A DNA stretch of 64,000 nt from Bacteroidaceae bacterium (lineage in GTDB: Bacteria > Bacteroidota > Bacteroidia > Bacteroidales > Bacteroidaceae). The notes under the pieces are model-generated. The model saw only the letters and a program-made list of their open reading frames with translations. It was not told the DNA's origin and searched no databases. Positions 34,104 to 42,511 of this stretch are shown here, one piece after another; the first letter of the stretch is position 1, and each line of letters begins with the position of its first letter. Made by a program: the position numbers and the translations under genes. The DNA is taken from positions 43,476 through 107,475 of the forward strand of contig JAGCPY010000055.1 in assembly GCA_017965425.1 (NCBI GenBank), in the 5' to 3' direction.

Positions 34104-35783
34104 ATGGCAAAGAATAATAAAAAGAAAAAGACACAGGGCCAAGGGCAGCAGTTCCTCTCGCCCGAAAGTTTCATCAAGGAACGGGCGCGCACGTTGCCAC
34201 TCGGCAAATGCTACATCAACGACGATGCCGACGAGGCGGGCATCATGAGCATCATCGTCACCCGGCAGCACACGGGCGGACGCATCAGCATGGCAGGGTT
34301 CCTGGTGGATACGCTATGCCTGGGGGTGAAGGATACGTTCTACCATCTGCGCATGGAGGACTACGAGCTGGAAGACTACCTTTCCCGCTATCCTGTTTAT
34401 TTCCGCGAATGCAGCTACGAAGAAGCCCACAACCGCATCTATGGAGCCATCGCCTTCGCCGAGGAAGCGGGCATCGAGCCGCATAAGGACTTCCGGCTGA
34501 CACAGTACATGCTGGAAGAGGATAACGACGACATCCCACTCATAGAATACGAATACGGCAAGGACGGCAAGCACTTTCTCGTCTGCCACAGCAACCTCGA
34601 AGCCAGCCGCTATCTGCCCACCCTGCGAAAGCACTTGGGCGACGACTTCCTGTATCTGATAAACAATCAAGAACGCGACGACGAACTGGACGAGGACGAC
34701 GACTACGACGACTACGACGAGGAGGATGACGACGACGAGCCTGTATATATGGCAGACCTTGTAGCCGAGCTGGAACCCGATGACCTACACATCACGGCCT
34801 GCGGCCTTGGCATAAAATTAGACTTGAACGCCAGCATCAAGAAGCAGCGCGAGCAGTATGTGAAGGGCGTGCTGGAAAAACCGAAGGACGTGCTCATGCG
34901 ATTGCCAAGCGAAGACCTGATGATGCTGGAAGACCTGGCCGGAGAGTCAGAAAAAGACCGTATCCTCATCTATCCCAACACCTCTGCTGATTCATTGATG
35001 TACCACTACGGCCTCATCGAGTATGACGACGAGGATGAAGAGAGTTGCTTTTACCGTATCACGGAGGACTTCTGGAAAGCCGCACGTCCTCATCTGAAGG
35101 AAGTCATGAACGAGGAAGCCAACCAGGCACGTCTGACTGTGGAAGGTCTCATCTTGGGGTTGGTGAACTTGTATGGCTGTGTCAACATCAAAGATACCAA
35201 ACACTATATGGCACAACTGATGGAGTTACCGGAAGAGGCTGTAGCGGAGCTATTCGATATCGTTCTGTCCCACTCGGCCCTTTTGCCTACAATTCTTTCT
35301 TCTATGACCTCAGACAGCGAGGCCATCAAGGCTGACTTCGACAACAGCGTGTCTTTCGTCTCACGCTTCAGATGGGAATCCACAGACAAACTCCTCGAAG
35401 CCACGGCTCATCGTGACGACAAGATTCCTGCCCGCAAGGAATACACGTTAGAGGAGGTCATCATGGCATCAAGCATCATCCCTATCATCCCAAACGCTCA
35501 CAAAGAAGATTTCACACGTTACCTCTGCTCTCAACTGGGCTATGACGAGGACAGAGCCAACCTCATCTGCCACCATCTGTGGCTGCGTGCACAGCACGAA
35601 GAAGACCCCGACGACACCCGTGGCTCCTACTTCGAATACTTCACCAAGGAGGTCGTGAGCAATGCCCCAAAGAGACCTAAGCTGACTGGCATCAACGAGG
35701 GGATGCAGGCCCTGCAAGCCTACATGAATGGCATGCCCCGCTGGATCCTCAAAGGGCATACGCCAGAAGACATCTCCAGGTAA
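34104..35783 (+). CDS. Large hypothetical protein with central poly-Asp/Glu stretch
   Basis: 559 residues with a basic start (MAKNNKKKKTQGQGQQFLSP), an N-terminal block (GIMSIIVTRQHTGGRISMAG then FLVDTLCLGVKDTFYHL) and an acidic run at about residues 192-213 with some 20 Asp/Glu, encoded by GAC/GAG repeats near 34676-34740. The rest is helical and hydrophilic with no catalytic motif I can name. The N-terminal block resembles a region found in several uncharacterised bacterial proteins. It lies 54 bp after the 744-residue gene on the same strand, so the two may be an operon. Confidence 0.78.
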   Translation: MAKNNKKKKTQGQGQQFLSPESFIKERARTLPLGKCYINDDADEAGIMSIIVTRQHTGGRISMAGFLVDTLCLGVKDTFYHLRMEDYELEDYLSRYPVYFRECSYEEAHNRIYGAIAFAEEAGIEPHKDFRLTQYMLEEDNDDIPLIEYEYGKDGKHFLVCHSNLEASRYLPTLRKHLGDDFLYLINNQERDDELDEDDDYDDYDEEDDDDEPVYMADLVAELEPDDLHITACGLGIKLDLNASIKKQREQYVKGVLEKPKDVLMRLPSEDLMMLEDLAGESEKDRILIYPNTSADSLMYHYGLIEYDDEDEESCFYRITEDFWKAARPHLKEVMNEEANQARLTVEGLILGLVNLYGCVNIKDTKHYMAQLMELPEEAVAELFDIVLSHSALLPTILSSMTSDSEAIKADFDNSVSFVSRFRWESTDKLLEATAHRDDKIPARKEYTLEEVIMASSIIPIIPNAHKEDFTRYLCSQLGYDEDRANLICHHLWLRAQHEEDPDDTRGSYFEYFTKEVVSNAPKRPKLTGINEGMQALQAYMNGMPRWILKGHTPEDISR

Positions 35784-35826
35784 TCCCTTCCATAGCTTTG
35801 TACGAAGCTGACGGGCGCTTTTACAC

Positions 35827-36240
35827 ATGACAGATTTCAAGTTTAGCTATGATTATCAGGCGACTATGATTAGGCAGTGTTTTATCATCTTTGGATGTCT
35901 CGCCGTGGGCGAGGTGATTGTCTGGCTGACAGGCATCACGATACCAAGCAGCATCATCGGGATGCTGTTGCTGACCGCCTTGCTTCAGGCGAAGGCGGTG
36001 AAGCTGGAATGGGTGAAGGGGATGTCCGACTTCCTCATCGCCAATATGGGTTTCTTCTTCGTGCCGCCCGGCGTGGCGCTCATGCTCTACCTGGACCTCA
36101 TCAAGGCTGAGTTGCTGCCGATCATCGTGGCGACCGTCGTCAGTACCGTACTGGTATTGGTTGTGACGGGATGGATACATCAGATGAGAATGAAAAAAAA
36201 GACCCTCCCCCCTGCCCCTCCCTTGCAGGGCGGGGAGTAG
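35827..36240 (+). CDS. CidA/LrgA family holin-like membrane protein with repeat-encoded C-terminal tail
   Basis: A 137-residue small membrane protein. An internal Met at 35869 (MIRQCFIIFGCLAVGEVIVW) fits the usual LrgA start, so the first 14 residues may not be translated. Four hydrophobic segments follow (TIPSSIIGMLLLTALLQAKA; GFFFVPPGVALMLYLDLI). The last ~12 residues, KTLPPAPPLQGGE, come from a GC-rich palindrome arm. It is paired with an LrgB-type gene 124 bp downstream. Such pairs are linked to murein hydrolase control, pyruvate or glycolate transport in different bacteria; the role here is unresolved. Confidence 0.87.
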   Translation: MTDFKFSYDYQATMIRQCFIIFGCLAVGEVIVWLTGITIPSSIIGMLLLTALLQAKAVKLEWVKGMSDFLIANMGFFFVPPGVALMLYLDLIKAELLPIIVATVVSTVLVLVVTGWIHQMRMKKKTLPPAPPLQGGE

Positions 36241-36341
36241 TCACCTTCAAGAACAGAATACACCTATGCATAAATATTTACACTACCCGTCAAATACATT
36301 CAACACCCCCCTGCAAGGGAGGAGCTGGGGGGAGTCTTTTT
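36196..36341. repeat. Family-1 composite palindromic element between lrgA- and lrgB-like genes
   Basis: The clearest copy. The left arm (36196-36240) starts AAAAAGACCC and holds CTCCCTTGCAGGG. The right arm (36305-36341) ends GGGGGGAGTCTTTTT and holds CTGCAAGGGAG. The arms are inverted copies bounded by AAAAAGAC (36196-36203) and GTCTTTTT (36334-36341), with a ~64-bp AT-rich centre. The left arm encodes the lrgA-like protein's last codons and stop. Confidence 0.8.
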
Positions 36342-36364
36342 GAGGGTGAAATGGAGAATGAAGA

Positions 36365-37057
36365 ATGGAGATACTGCAAAATAATCTTGTGTTGCTGGCA
36401 CTGACCTTTGGCATCTACTATGGTGCGCGGCAGTTCCAGAAGTGGTCGGGATGGATTGTCCTGAACCCCATCCTCGTGACCATCGCCGTGCTCATTGTCC
36501 TGTTGCAGCTGACGGGCATCCGTTATGAGACGTATGCGCAGGCAGGTAGCTACATTGAGTTCTGGCTCAAGCCCGCCATTGTGGCACTGGCCGTGCCCCT
36601 CTATCAGCACCTCGGACAGATTCGGCGTCAGTTCCTGCCTATCTTCCTCTCGCAGTTCGCGGGCTGCATCGTGGGTGTCGTCAGCGTCGTGGCGATAGCG
36701 CAGATGATGGGTGCTTCCCGAGAGACCATCATCTCGCTGGCACCTAAGTCCGTCACCACACCCATCGCCATGGAAGTGTGCCAGGCGATGGGTGGCATCC
36801 CGTCGCTCACCGCTGCCATCGTGGTTTCCGTAGGACTGTTCGGAGCCGTTCTCGGGTTCAAGGTCTTGGAGGTCTGGCACATCAAGAACCCTTATTCGCA
36901 AGGATTGAGTATCGGAACGGCTTCCCATGCCGTCGGGACGTCACGGGCGATGGAGAAGGGAGCCACCTACGGTGCTTACGCCTCCTTAGGATTGATCCTC
37001 AATGGCGTGCTGACGGCCTTGCTGGCACCCTTCATCCTGAAAATCATGGGGGTCTGA
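36365..37057 (+). CDS. LrgB/CidB family membrane protein
   Basis: A 230-residue membrane protein with six to seven hydrophobic segments. The family blocks LAPKSVTTPIAMEVCQAMGG and IGTASHAVGTSRAMEKG are present, the latter being the LrgB signature. It partners with the upstream CidA/LrgA-like gene although a palindromic element separates them. The start at 36365 lies 24 bp beyond the element. Probable function: the export/transport half of the CidAB/LrgAB system. Confidence 0.92.
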   Translation: MEILQNNLVLLALTFGIYYGARQFQKWSGWIVLNPILVTIAVLIVLLQLTGIRYETYAQAGSYIEFWLKPAIVALAVPLYQHLGQIRRQFLPIFLSQFAGCIVGVVSVVAIAQMMGASRETIISLAPKSVTTPIAMEVCQAMGGIPSLTAAIVVSVGLFGAVLGFKVLEVWHIKNPYSQGLSIGTASHAVGTSRAMEKGATYGAYASLGLILNGVLTALLAPFILKIMGV

Positions 37058-37084
37058 CGTGACAACGACAAGAAGAGCTTCTTG

Positions 37085-37129
37085 ATAACGAGACAACGTA
37101 ATAACGTAATAACGAAGCAACGAAATAAC
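37085..37129 (+). repeat. Short tandem ATAACG/CAACG repeats
   Basis: Several near-perfect units (ATAACG, ACAACG, GCAACG) in tandem between the lrgB-like gene and the MFS gene, ending 43 bp before the MFS start. It is non-coding and could be slippage-prone. Confidence 0.6.
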
Positions 37130-37172
37130 AACAGAACGACTGAAAACATCATCATAACAAAATCCTAAAACA

Positions 37173-38501
37173 ATGAGTAAAAAAACTTCCTCCCTGAAGA
37201 GCACCATCGCGGTGTCTCTGAACAATTATCTCGATGCGGGAGCCATCGTGGCTGGTGCCAGCGGCATCACCTTGTGGCAGAACTACCTGGGATTGAGCGA
37301 GATTCACCTTGGGTGGCTGAATGCCATCAGCGCCAACGCTTTGGGTGCCGCCATCGGTGCCATCATCGGTGGTTTCCTGGCGGACAAGTTCGGACGTAAG
37401 TTCATCTTCACCTACAACCTGCTGGTGTATATGCTGGGCGTGCTCATCGTCATGCTTTCGATGAACTTCCCCATGCTGCTCTGTGGCTTCCTCATCACGG
37501 GCATCTCCGTAGGTGTCGGTGTCCCGGCCTCGTGGACATATATCTCCGAGAGTTCCGAGGTAGGCAACCGCGGACGCAACATCTGTATCTCTCAGATGTC
37601 GTGGGGGTTGGGGCCTATGATCATCCTGCTGTTCGGTATGCTGTTCGCTCCTGGCGGCTACCTCTATGGCTTTGTGGAAGCTATCGCTCACGCCGTCATT
37701 GGTACAGACGCAGCCGAAGCAGCGGTGCAGGTGTTCTCCTCGCGCGTGGTCTTCTTCACCCTTTTCGTGGTGGCCTTCATCGCCTGGACGCTTCAACGTC
37801 AGCTGGAAGAGAGTCAGGAGTTTACGGCAAGCAAGGAGGAGAAAAGTGGCATTGTGGACAACATCAAGCTATTGTTCACGAATAAGATTGCGGTGAAGAC
37901 CGTAGCCTTCCTGGCCGTTATCTATCTGACATGGAACCTTGTGGCCTCAGTCATGGGTTTCTTCCAACCACACATCTACGAGACTGCTGGCAGACTGAGC
38001 AACGAATACGCCAACATGTTGAGTTGCGTTGGATGGCTCGTCGTCGTTGTCGTGACATTTTGCCTCTCGTTCTTCATCGACCGCCTGCCGCACAAGTTAT
38101 TCTACGTCTTGGGCCTTGTAGCCGCTTTGGCCACCTGGGTGGTCATCATCAAAGGCGTAACGGGCGTGGGCAGCTTGTGGGCATTCTCTATCCTGTGGGG
38201 TGTCAACGGCGGCTTGAGTGTGCAAATCTTCTACGCCCTCTGGGGCAGCGAACTCTTCCCTGCCAAGTTCCGTGCCGGCGCCCAAGGTCTGATGTTCTTC
38301 ATCGTCCGCGGTCTCTCCGCTGCCTGGGGCCTCATCTTCACCTTTATCTATGGTGAGAACGGCGAAGGCTTCACCGTGGCCGCCTACTGCATGATTGCTC
38401 TTCTCGTCATCTCGCTCATCGTCGGCGTGCTTGGAGCGCCCGACACACGCGGCAAATCCCTCGCTCAGATTACCAAAGAACGCTACGGGGAAGAACTATA
38501 A
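37173..38501 (+). CDS. MFS transporter, sugar/polyol porter type
   Basis: A 442-residue twelve-helix permease. The loop 2-3 motif GFLADKFGRKFIF, the helix-5 region ISVGVGVPASWTYISESSEV and the mid-protein loop DRLPHK support the MFS sugar-porter group. In Bacteroidales, proteins of this type import hexoses or inositol; the substrate cannot be read. The C-terminus GAPDTRGKSLAQITKERYGE carries the P-[DE]-T-[KR]-G-like end motif of sugar porters. It stands alone, preceded by a tandem repeat spacer and followed by an independently promoted gene. Confidence 0.9.
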   Translation: MSKKTSSLKSTIAVSLNNYLDAGAIVAGASGITLWQNYLGLSEIHLGWLNAISANALGAAIGAIIGGFLADKFGRKFIFTYNLLVYMLGVLIVMLSMNFPMLLCGFLITGISVGVGVPASWTYISESSEVGNRGRNICISQMSWGLGPMIILLFGMLFAPGGYLYGFVEAIAHAVIGTDAAEAAVQVFSSRVVFFTLFVVAFIAWTLQRQLEESQEFTASKEEKSGIVDNIKLLFTNKIAVKTVAFLAVIYLTWNLVASVMGFFQPHIYETAGRLSNEYANMLSCVGWLVVVVVTFCLSFFIDRLPHKLFYVLGLVAALATWVVIIKGVTGVGSLWAFSILWGVNGGLSVQIFYALWGSELFPAKFRAGAQGLMFFIVRGLSAAWGLIFTFIYGENGEGFTVAAYCMIALLVISLIVGVLGAPDTRGKSLAQITKERYGEEL

Positions 38502-38539
38502 AAGCAAGACACTATAGATGGCGATTTATTGCTGAAATG

Positions 38540-38571
38540 TTTGGCTAATTCAATAGAATGTCGTTATTTTG
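38540..38571 (+). promoter_or_regulatory. Promoter for the isopropylmalate-synthase-like gene
   Basis: TTTG (38540-38543) and TTATTTTG (38564-38571), a one-mismatch -7 box, are spaced by 20 bp and lie 24 bp before the ATG at 38596. Confidence 0.6.
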
Positions 38572-38595
38572 CAACCAAAATATAGACAAAGACAC

Positions 38596-40170
38596 ATGAA
38601 TACAGAGTCCGTCATAGAGATTATGGACACGACACTCCGCGACGGAGAGCAGACAAGTGGCGTCAGTTTCATGCCACATGAGAAGCTCATGATTTGCCGT
38701 GCATTGTTGGAGGATCTCCACGTTGACCGCGTGGAAGTGGCTTCTGCACGCGTCAGCGACGGTGAGTTAGAAGCCGTTCAGCGCATTACCCGCTGGGCTG
38801 CCAGCAAGGATTTGTTAGAACGTGTAGAAGTGCTTGGCTTTGTCGATGACGGGAAAAGCCTTGATTGGATTGAACGTGCAGGTGCACGCACGATGAATTT
38901 ATTATGTAAAGGTTCTCAACGTCATTGTGAGGGACAGCTTGGCAAGACCCTTGAAAAACACGCTGAAGACATCCGCCGCAACGTGAAAATGGCTGCCCAA
39001 AAAGGCATCACTGTCAACCTGTATCTGGAAGATTGGAGCGGAGGAATGAAGGAAGAGAATCAGGCAGGAAGGGGATGGTTTGTTTTTCAACTGATGGACT
39101 CCATTCTTCTTCCCCTTGCGGGGAACCAAGGGGGAACGATGCCCATTTCCCGTATCATGCTCCCTGACACACTTGGCATCCTCAATCCCCTGGAGACCTT
39201 GGATTTCATGCGTCAGATGGTAGCCCGCTACCCGAGCGTACATTTCGATTTCCATGCTCATAACGACTACGATTTAGCTGTATCGAACGTCCTTGCCGCC
39301 GTCTTTGGTGGTGCACGCGGTTTGCACACCGCCATCAACGGCCTTGGCGAAAGAGCCGGAAACGCACCTTTGGCAAGCGTGCAAGCCATCTTGAAAGACC
39401 ACTTCAATGCTCGTACTCATATCAATGAAGAACAATTGAACCGAGTGGCACACATGGTGGAAAGCTACAGCGGCATTGCCATACCCCCCAACAAGCCCAT
39501 TACGGGCAGCGCCGTATTCACACAAGTGGCTGGCGTACATGCCGACGGGGACAAGAAGCAAGGCCTCTACCAGAATGCGTTGCGACCAGAACGTTTCGGA
39601 CGCCGACGCGAGTACGCCCTTGGCAAGAGCAGCGGCAAAGCCAACATACGCATGAACCTCGAAGAATTGGGCCTCGACCTCAACGACGAAGACATGAAGA
39701 AAGTCACCGACCGCATTATAGAGCTCGGCGACAAGAAGGAACTCGTCACACAGGAAGACTTACCCTACATCATCCGCGACGTGCTCAAACACAGCGAGGA
39801 TGACGAACGTGTTCAACTGCTGTCCTATATGGTTTCGACTGCCTATGGCTTGCGACCGATGGCACAAGTTCGACTGCAGATTGATAGCCAGATTTACGAA
39901 GAGAGTGCTCAGGGCGACGGCCAGTATGATGCTTTTGTGCGTGCCGTGCGACATATCTACCGCGACCGTCTCGACCGCCAATTCCCGTGGCTCTCGAACT
40001 ACAGCGTCACCATTCCTCCCGGGGGACGGACAGACGCCCTCGTGCAAACGACCATCGAATGGGTCTTCAATGAGAAAACCTACCGCACCCATGCCCTCGA
40101 CGCAGACCAAACAGAAGCTGCCATCAAGGCCACCATCAAATTGCTCAACATCATTGAACCTCTCTATTGA
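38596..40170 (+). CDS. 2-isopropylmalate synthase family enzyme, second paralogue
   Basis: A 524-residue DRE-TIM acyltransferase: [15 protein letters not shown] at the N-terminus, the HAHNDYDLAVSNVLA metal-binding block, GLGERAGNAPLASV, and a C-terminal LeuA-like allosteric region (YMVSTAYGLRPMAQVRLQID). It condenses acetyl-CoA with a 2-keto acid; substrate (2-ketoisovalerate, pyruvate as in citramalate synthase, or other) is uncertain. A stretch SILLPLAGNQGGTMPIS at about residues 171-187 is encoded by a palindromic repeat (39104-39142). A canonical leuA lies 4.3 kb away on the opposite strand. The start at 38596 follows a good promoter. Confidence 0.88.
   Translation: MNTESVIEIMDTTLRDGEQTSGVSFMPHEKLMICRALLEDLHVDRVEVASARVSDGELEAVQRITRWAASKDLLERVEVLGFVDDGKSLDWIERAGARTMNLLCKGSQRHCEGQLGKTLEKHAEDIRRNVKMAAQKGITVNLYLEDWSGGMKEENQAGRGWFVFQLMDSILLPLAGNQGGTMPISRIMLPDTLGILNPLETLDFMRQMVARYPSVHFDFHAHNDYDLAVSNVLAAVFGGARGLHTAINGLGERAGNAPLASVQAILKDHFNARTHINEEQLNRVAHMVESYSGIAIPPNKPITGSAVFTQVAGVHADGDKKQGLYQNALRPERFGRRREYALGKSSGKANIRMNLEELGLDLNDEDMKKVTDRIIELGDKKELVTQEDLPYIIRDVLKHSEDDERVQLLSYMVSTAYGLRPMAQVRLQIDSQIYEESAQGDGQYDAFVRAVRHIYRDRLDRQFPWLSNYSVTIPPGGRTDALVQTTIEWVFNEKTYRTHALDADQTEAAIKATIKLLNIIEPLY
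39104..39142 (+). repeat. Degenerate family-1 palindrome in the isopropylmalate-synthase-like gene
   Basis: CTTCTTCCCCTTGCGGGGAA followed by CCAAGGGGGAACG, with CCCC/GGGG arms. It is read in frame as SILLPLAGNQGG. Confidence 0.5.
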
Positions 40171-40185
40171 GGCACATTCTTTCAC

Positions 40186-41442
40186 ATGACTTACGACTTT
40201 GACCATATCGTTGACCGCACAGGTTCTGACGACATCAAGCATGGCGCACTTCAAACCTTGTTCGGTCGCCAAGACTTACTGCCCCTTTGGGTGGCCGACA
40301 TGGATTTCGAGACACCTCCGTTCATCACCAACGCCCTTCGACATCGGCTCGACCATTCCCTCTTCGGTTATACAATGACGCCCGAAGCCTTTTGGGAGTC
40401 TATTCAACGTTGGATCCTATTCCACCACAGCTGGGACGTGCGGCGTGAATGGCTGACCTATATACCTGGCATCGTCAAGGGAATCGGCATGGTGGTGAAT
40501 GTGTTCGTTGGAACCGACGAACGCGTAATCATTCAACCGCCTGTCTATCATCCTTTCCGCCTGACGCCGCTAGGCAACAAGCGTGAAGTGGTTATGAATC
40601 CGCTTTTACCTCAATATGCTTCCGACGGCAGGTTGACAGGCTACGAGATGGACTTCGATGGGCTCGAAGTTCTTGCCCACGACCCAAAGAACCGCTTGCT
40701 CATCCTTTCCAATCCCCACAATCCAGCAGGCATTACATGGAGTAAAGACACCTTGGCACGTGTGGCCGACATCTGTGCCGCCAACAATGTGCTGGTGATC
40801 AGCGATGAGATTCACTGCGACATGACCATCTTCGGTCACCGCCACATTCCCTTTGCCAGCGTCTCAGAAACAGCGGCACAAATCAGCATCACTTTTGGTG
40901 CACCTTCCAAGACCTTCAACATCGCAGGCATCGTCAGTTCCTATGCCATCGTACCCAATGACGCTCTTCGGGCTCAATTTTTCAGATGGCTTGAAGCCAA
41001 CGAGCTGGACTCCCCCACCCTTTTCGCTCCAATAGCCACCATTGCCGCGTTTTCGGAAGAAGGTGAGGAGTGGCGTTGCCAGATGCTACGTTACATCGAA
41101 GAGAACATCTGCTTCGTCGAAAACTTCTGCCGAGAGCGAATGCCGGAGGTCCACCCTCTGCGTCCTCAAGCGTCCTTCCTCGTATGGCTCGACTGCCGAG
41201 CCTTGCAGCTCAGTCACAAAGCCCTCATTGACCTCTTCGTCAACCAAGCACGGCTGGCCCTCAACGATGGCGAAATGTTCGGCATCGGTGGCGAAGGATT
41301 CATGCGTATGAACGTAGCCTCACCCCGCAGCATCATTGCCGAAGCACTCGAACGGCTCCATGCAGCTCTTCATTCTACACAACACACGCTTTCATCATGC
41401 AAAAAGAACGAATCGTCTTCATCGACTACATCCGCGTTGTAG
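40186..41442 (+). CDS. PatB/MalY-type PLP-dependent aminotransferase/C-S lyase
   Basis: A 418-residue fold-type I PLP enzyme. WVADMDFETPPFI at the N-terminus, LSNPHNPAGITW, VISDEIHCDMTI and the Schiff-base Lys in FGAPSKTFNIAG are all typical of the MalY/PatB group (cystathionine beta-lyase activity). The C-terminal ~25 residues are Ser/Thr-rich and overlap the start of the next gene by 46 bp, unusual for this compact region. It begins 15 bp after the isopropylmalate-synthase-like gene, so the two are likely co-transcribed. Confidence 0.92.
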   Translation: MTYDFDHIVDRTGSDDIKHGALQTLFGRQDLLPLWVADMDFETPPFITNALRHRLDHSLFGYTMTPEAFWESIQRWILFHHSWDVRREWLTYIPGIVKGIGMVVNVFVGTDERVIIQPPVYHPFRLTPLGNKREVVMNPLLPQYASDGRLTGYEMDFDGLEVLAHDPKNRLLILSNPHNPAGITWSKDTLARVADICAANNVLVISDEIHCDMTIFGHRHIPFASVSETAAQISITFGAPSKTFNIAGIVSSYAIVPNDALRAQFFRWLEANELDSPTLFAPIATIAAFSEEGEEWRCQMLRYIEENICFVENFCRERMPEVHPLRPQASFLVWLDCRALQLSHKALIDLFVNQARLALNDGEMFGIGGEGFMRMNVASPRSIIAEALERLHAALHSTQHTLSSCKKNESSSSTTSAL

Positions 41443-42506
41443 CTTGTTTCCTGGTCATGCTGGTCCACGCCAGCGAGAATTTCTATGGTGCCGACTCATC
41501 GGGGTTGGCAGGAAATGTATCCATGCTTGCCACTGAAGCCAACCGCTTTTGGGTGGCCTTCTACGACGGCGGCATCGCACGCACCTGTGTTCCTTTGTTC
41601 ATGGTCGTTTCCGCCTTCCTTCTGGTGCCGCTGCGTCCGGGTCAGAGCATGGGAGCTTTCTACCGTCATCGTTTCCTCCGCATCCTGCCGCCGATGCTGG
41701 CTTTCATGCTCATCTACACCTTCCTTCCGCTTGCATGGGGATCCATGACGTGGGAACAGTCGATGCATGACCTCCGCATGATTCCTCTGAACTTCCCTTC
41801 GATGGCAGGGCATCTGTGGTTCATGTATCCGCTCATCAGCCTCTACCTCATCATCCCCGTCGTATCGCCGTGGTTGGAACGTGCGTCCGAAAAAGACGAA
41901 CGTCTGTTCCTCTGCTTTTTTGCCCTCTCCACGCTGATCCCCTGGCTACAACGCCTCGTCACGCCCGATCTTTGGGGAGCCTGCTTCTGGAACCGCTACG
42001 ACATGCTGTGGTACTGTTCGGGCTATCTTGGCTACCTTGTCCTTGCACACTATATCCACGTGCATATCCATTGGTCACGCTCCACGCGATTGCGTGTGGG
42101 AACACTCTGCTTCCTCGTCGGCGCCGCTTTCACAGCATGGTCCTTCTGGTGGCGAGGCGTGCCCGGACAGCTCATCGAGACCCCACTGCTCGAATGGAGT
42201 TGGGAATTCTGCACACCGAATGTCGTACTCGCCACCTTTGGAGCCTTCCTTCTCTTCACCACCATCCAGCAGCAGAAAGCTCCGAGTTGGCTCACAGCCA
42301 CGTCTAAACTCACCTTCGGCATGTACCTGATGCACCTGCTCTTCCTTGCTCCCATCAGCAATGCCCTCATCGCTGGCGACCCGGCTCATCCCCTCCTGCC
42401 CGTATGGGTTGCCATTCCCGTCATCGCCCTGCTGACATTCATCTGCTGCGCCTTGACGACGAAGCTCCTCTCATTCATTCCCGGAAGTAAATGGATTATC
42501 GGATAA
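41397..42506 (+). CDS. Acyltransferase-3 family membrane protein
   Basis: A 369-residue membrane protein. IVFIDYIRVVACFLVMLVHA carries the family's N-terminal R/H features, YRHRFLRILPPMLAF follows, and about ten hydrophobic helices end in FGMYLMHLLFLAPISNAL. Acyltransferase-3 proteins O-acetylate or succinylate surface glycans or small molecules using a transmembrane acyl-CoA reaction. It overlaps the aminotransferase gene by 46 bp; the next gene begins 5 bp beyond its stop. The acceptor is unknown. Confidence 0.9.
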   Translation: MQKERIVFIDYIRVVACFLVMLVHASENFYGADSSGLAGNVSMLATEANRFWVAFYDGGIARTCVPLFMVVSAFLLVPLRPGQSMGAFYRHRFLRILPPMLAFMLIYTFLPLAWGSMTWEQSMHDLRMIPLNFPSMAGHLWFMYPLISLYLIIPVVSPWLERASEKDERLFLCFFALSTLIPWLQRLVTPDLWGACFWNRYDMLWYCSGYLGYLVLAHYIHVHIHWSRSTRLRVGTLCFLVGAAFTAWSFWWRGVPGQLIETPLLEWSWEFCTPNVVLATFGAFLLFTTIQQQKAPSWLTATSKLTFGMYLMHLLFLAPISNALIAGDPAHPLLPVWVAIPVIALLTFICCALTTKLLSFIPGSKWIIG

Positions 42507-42511
42507 ATCCC

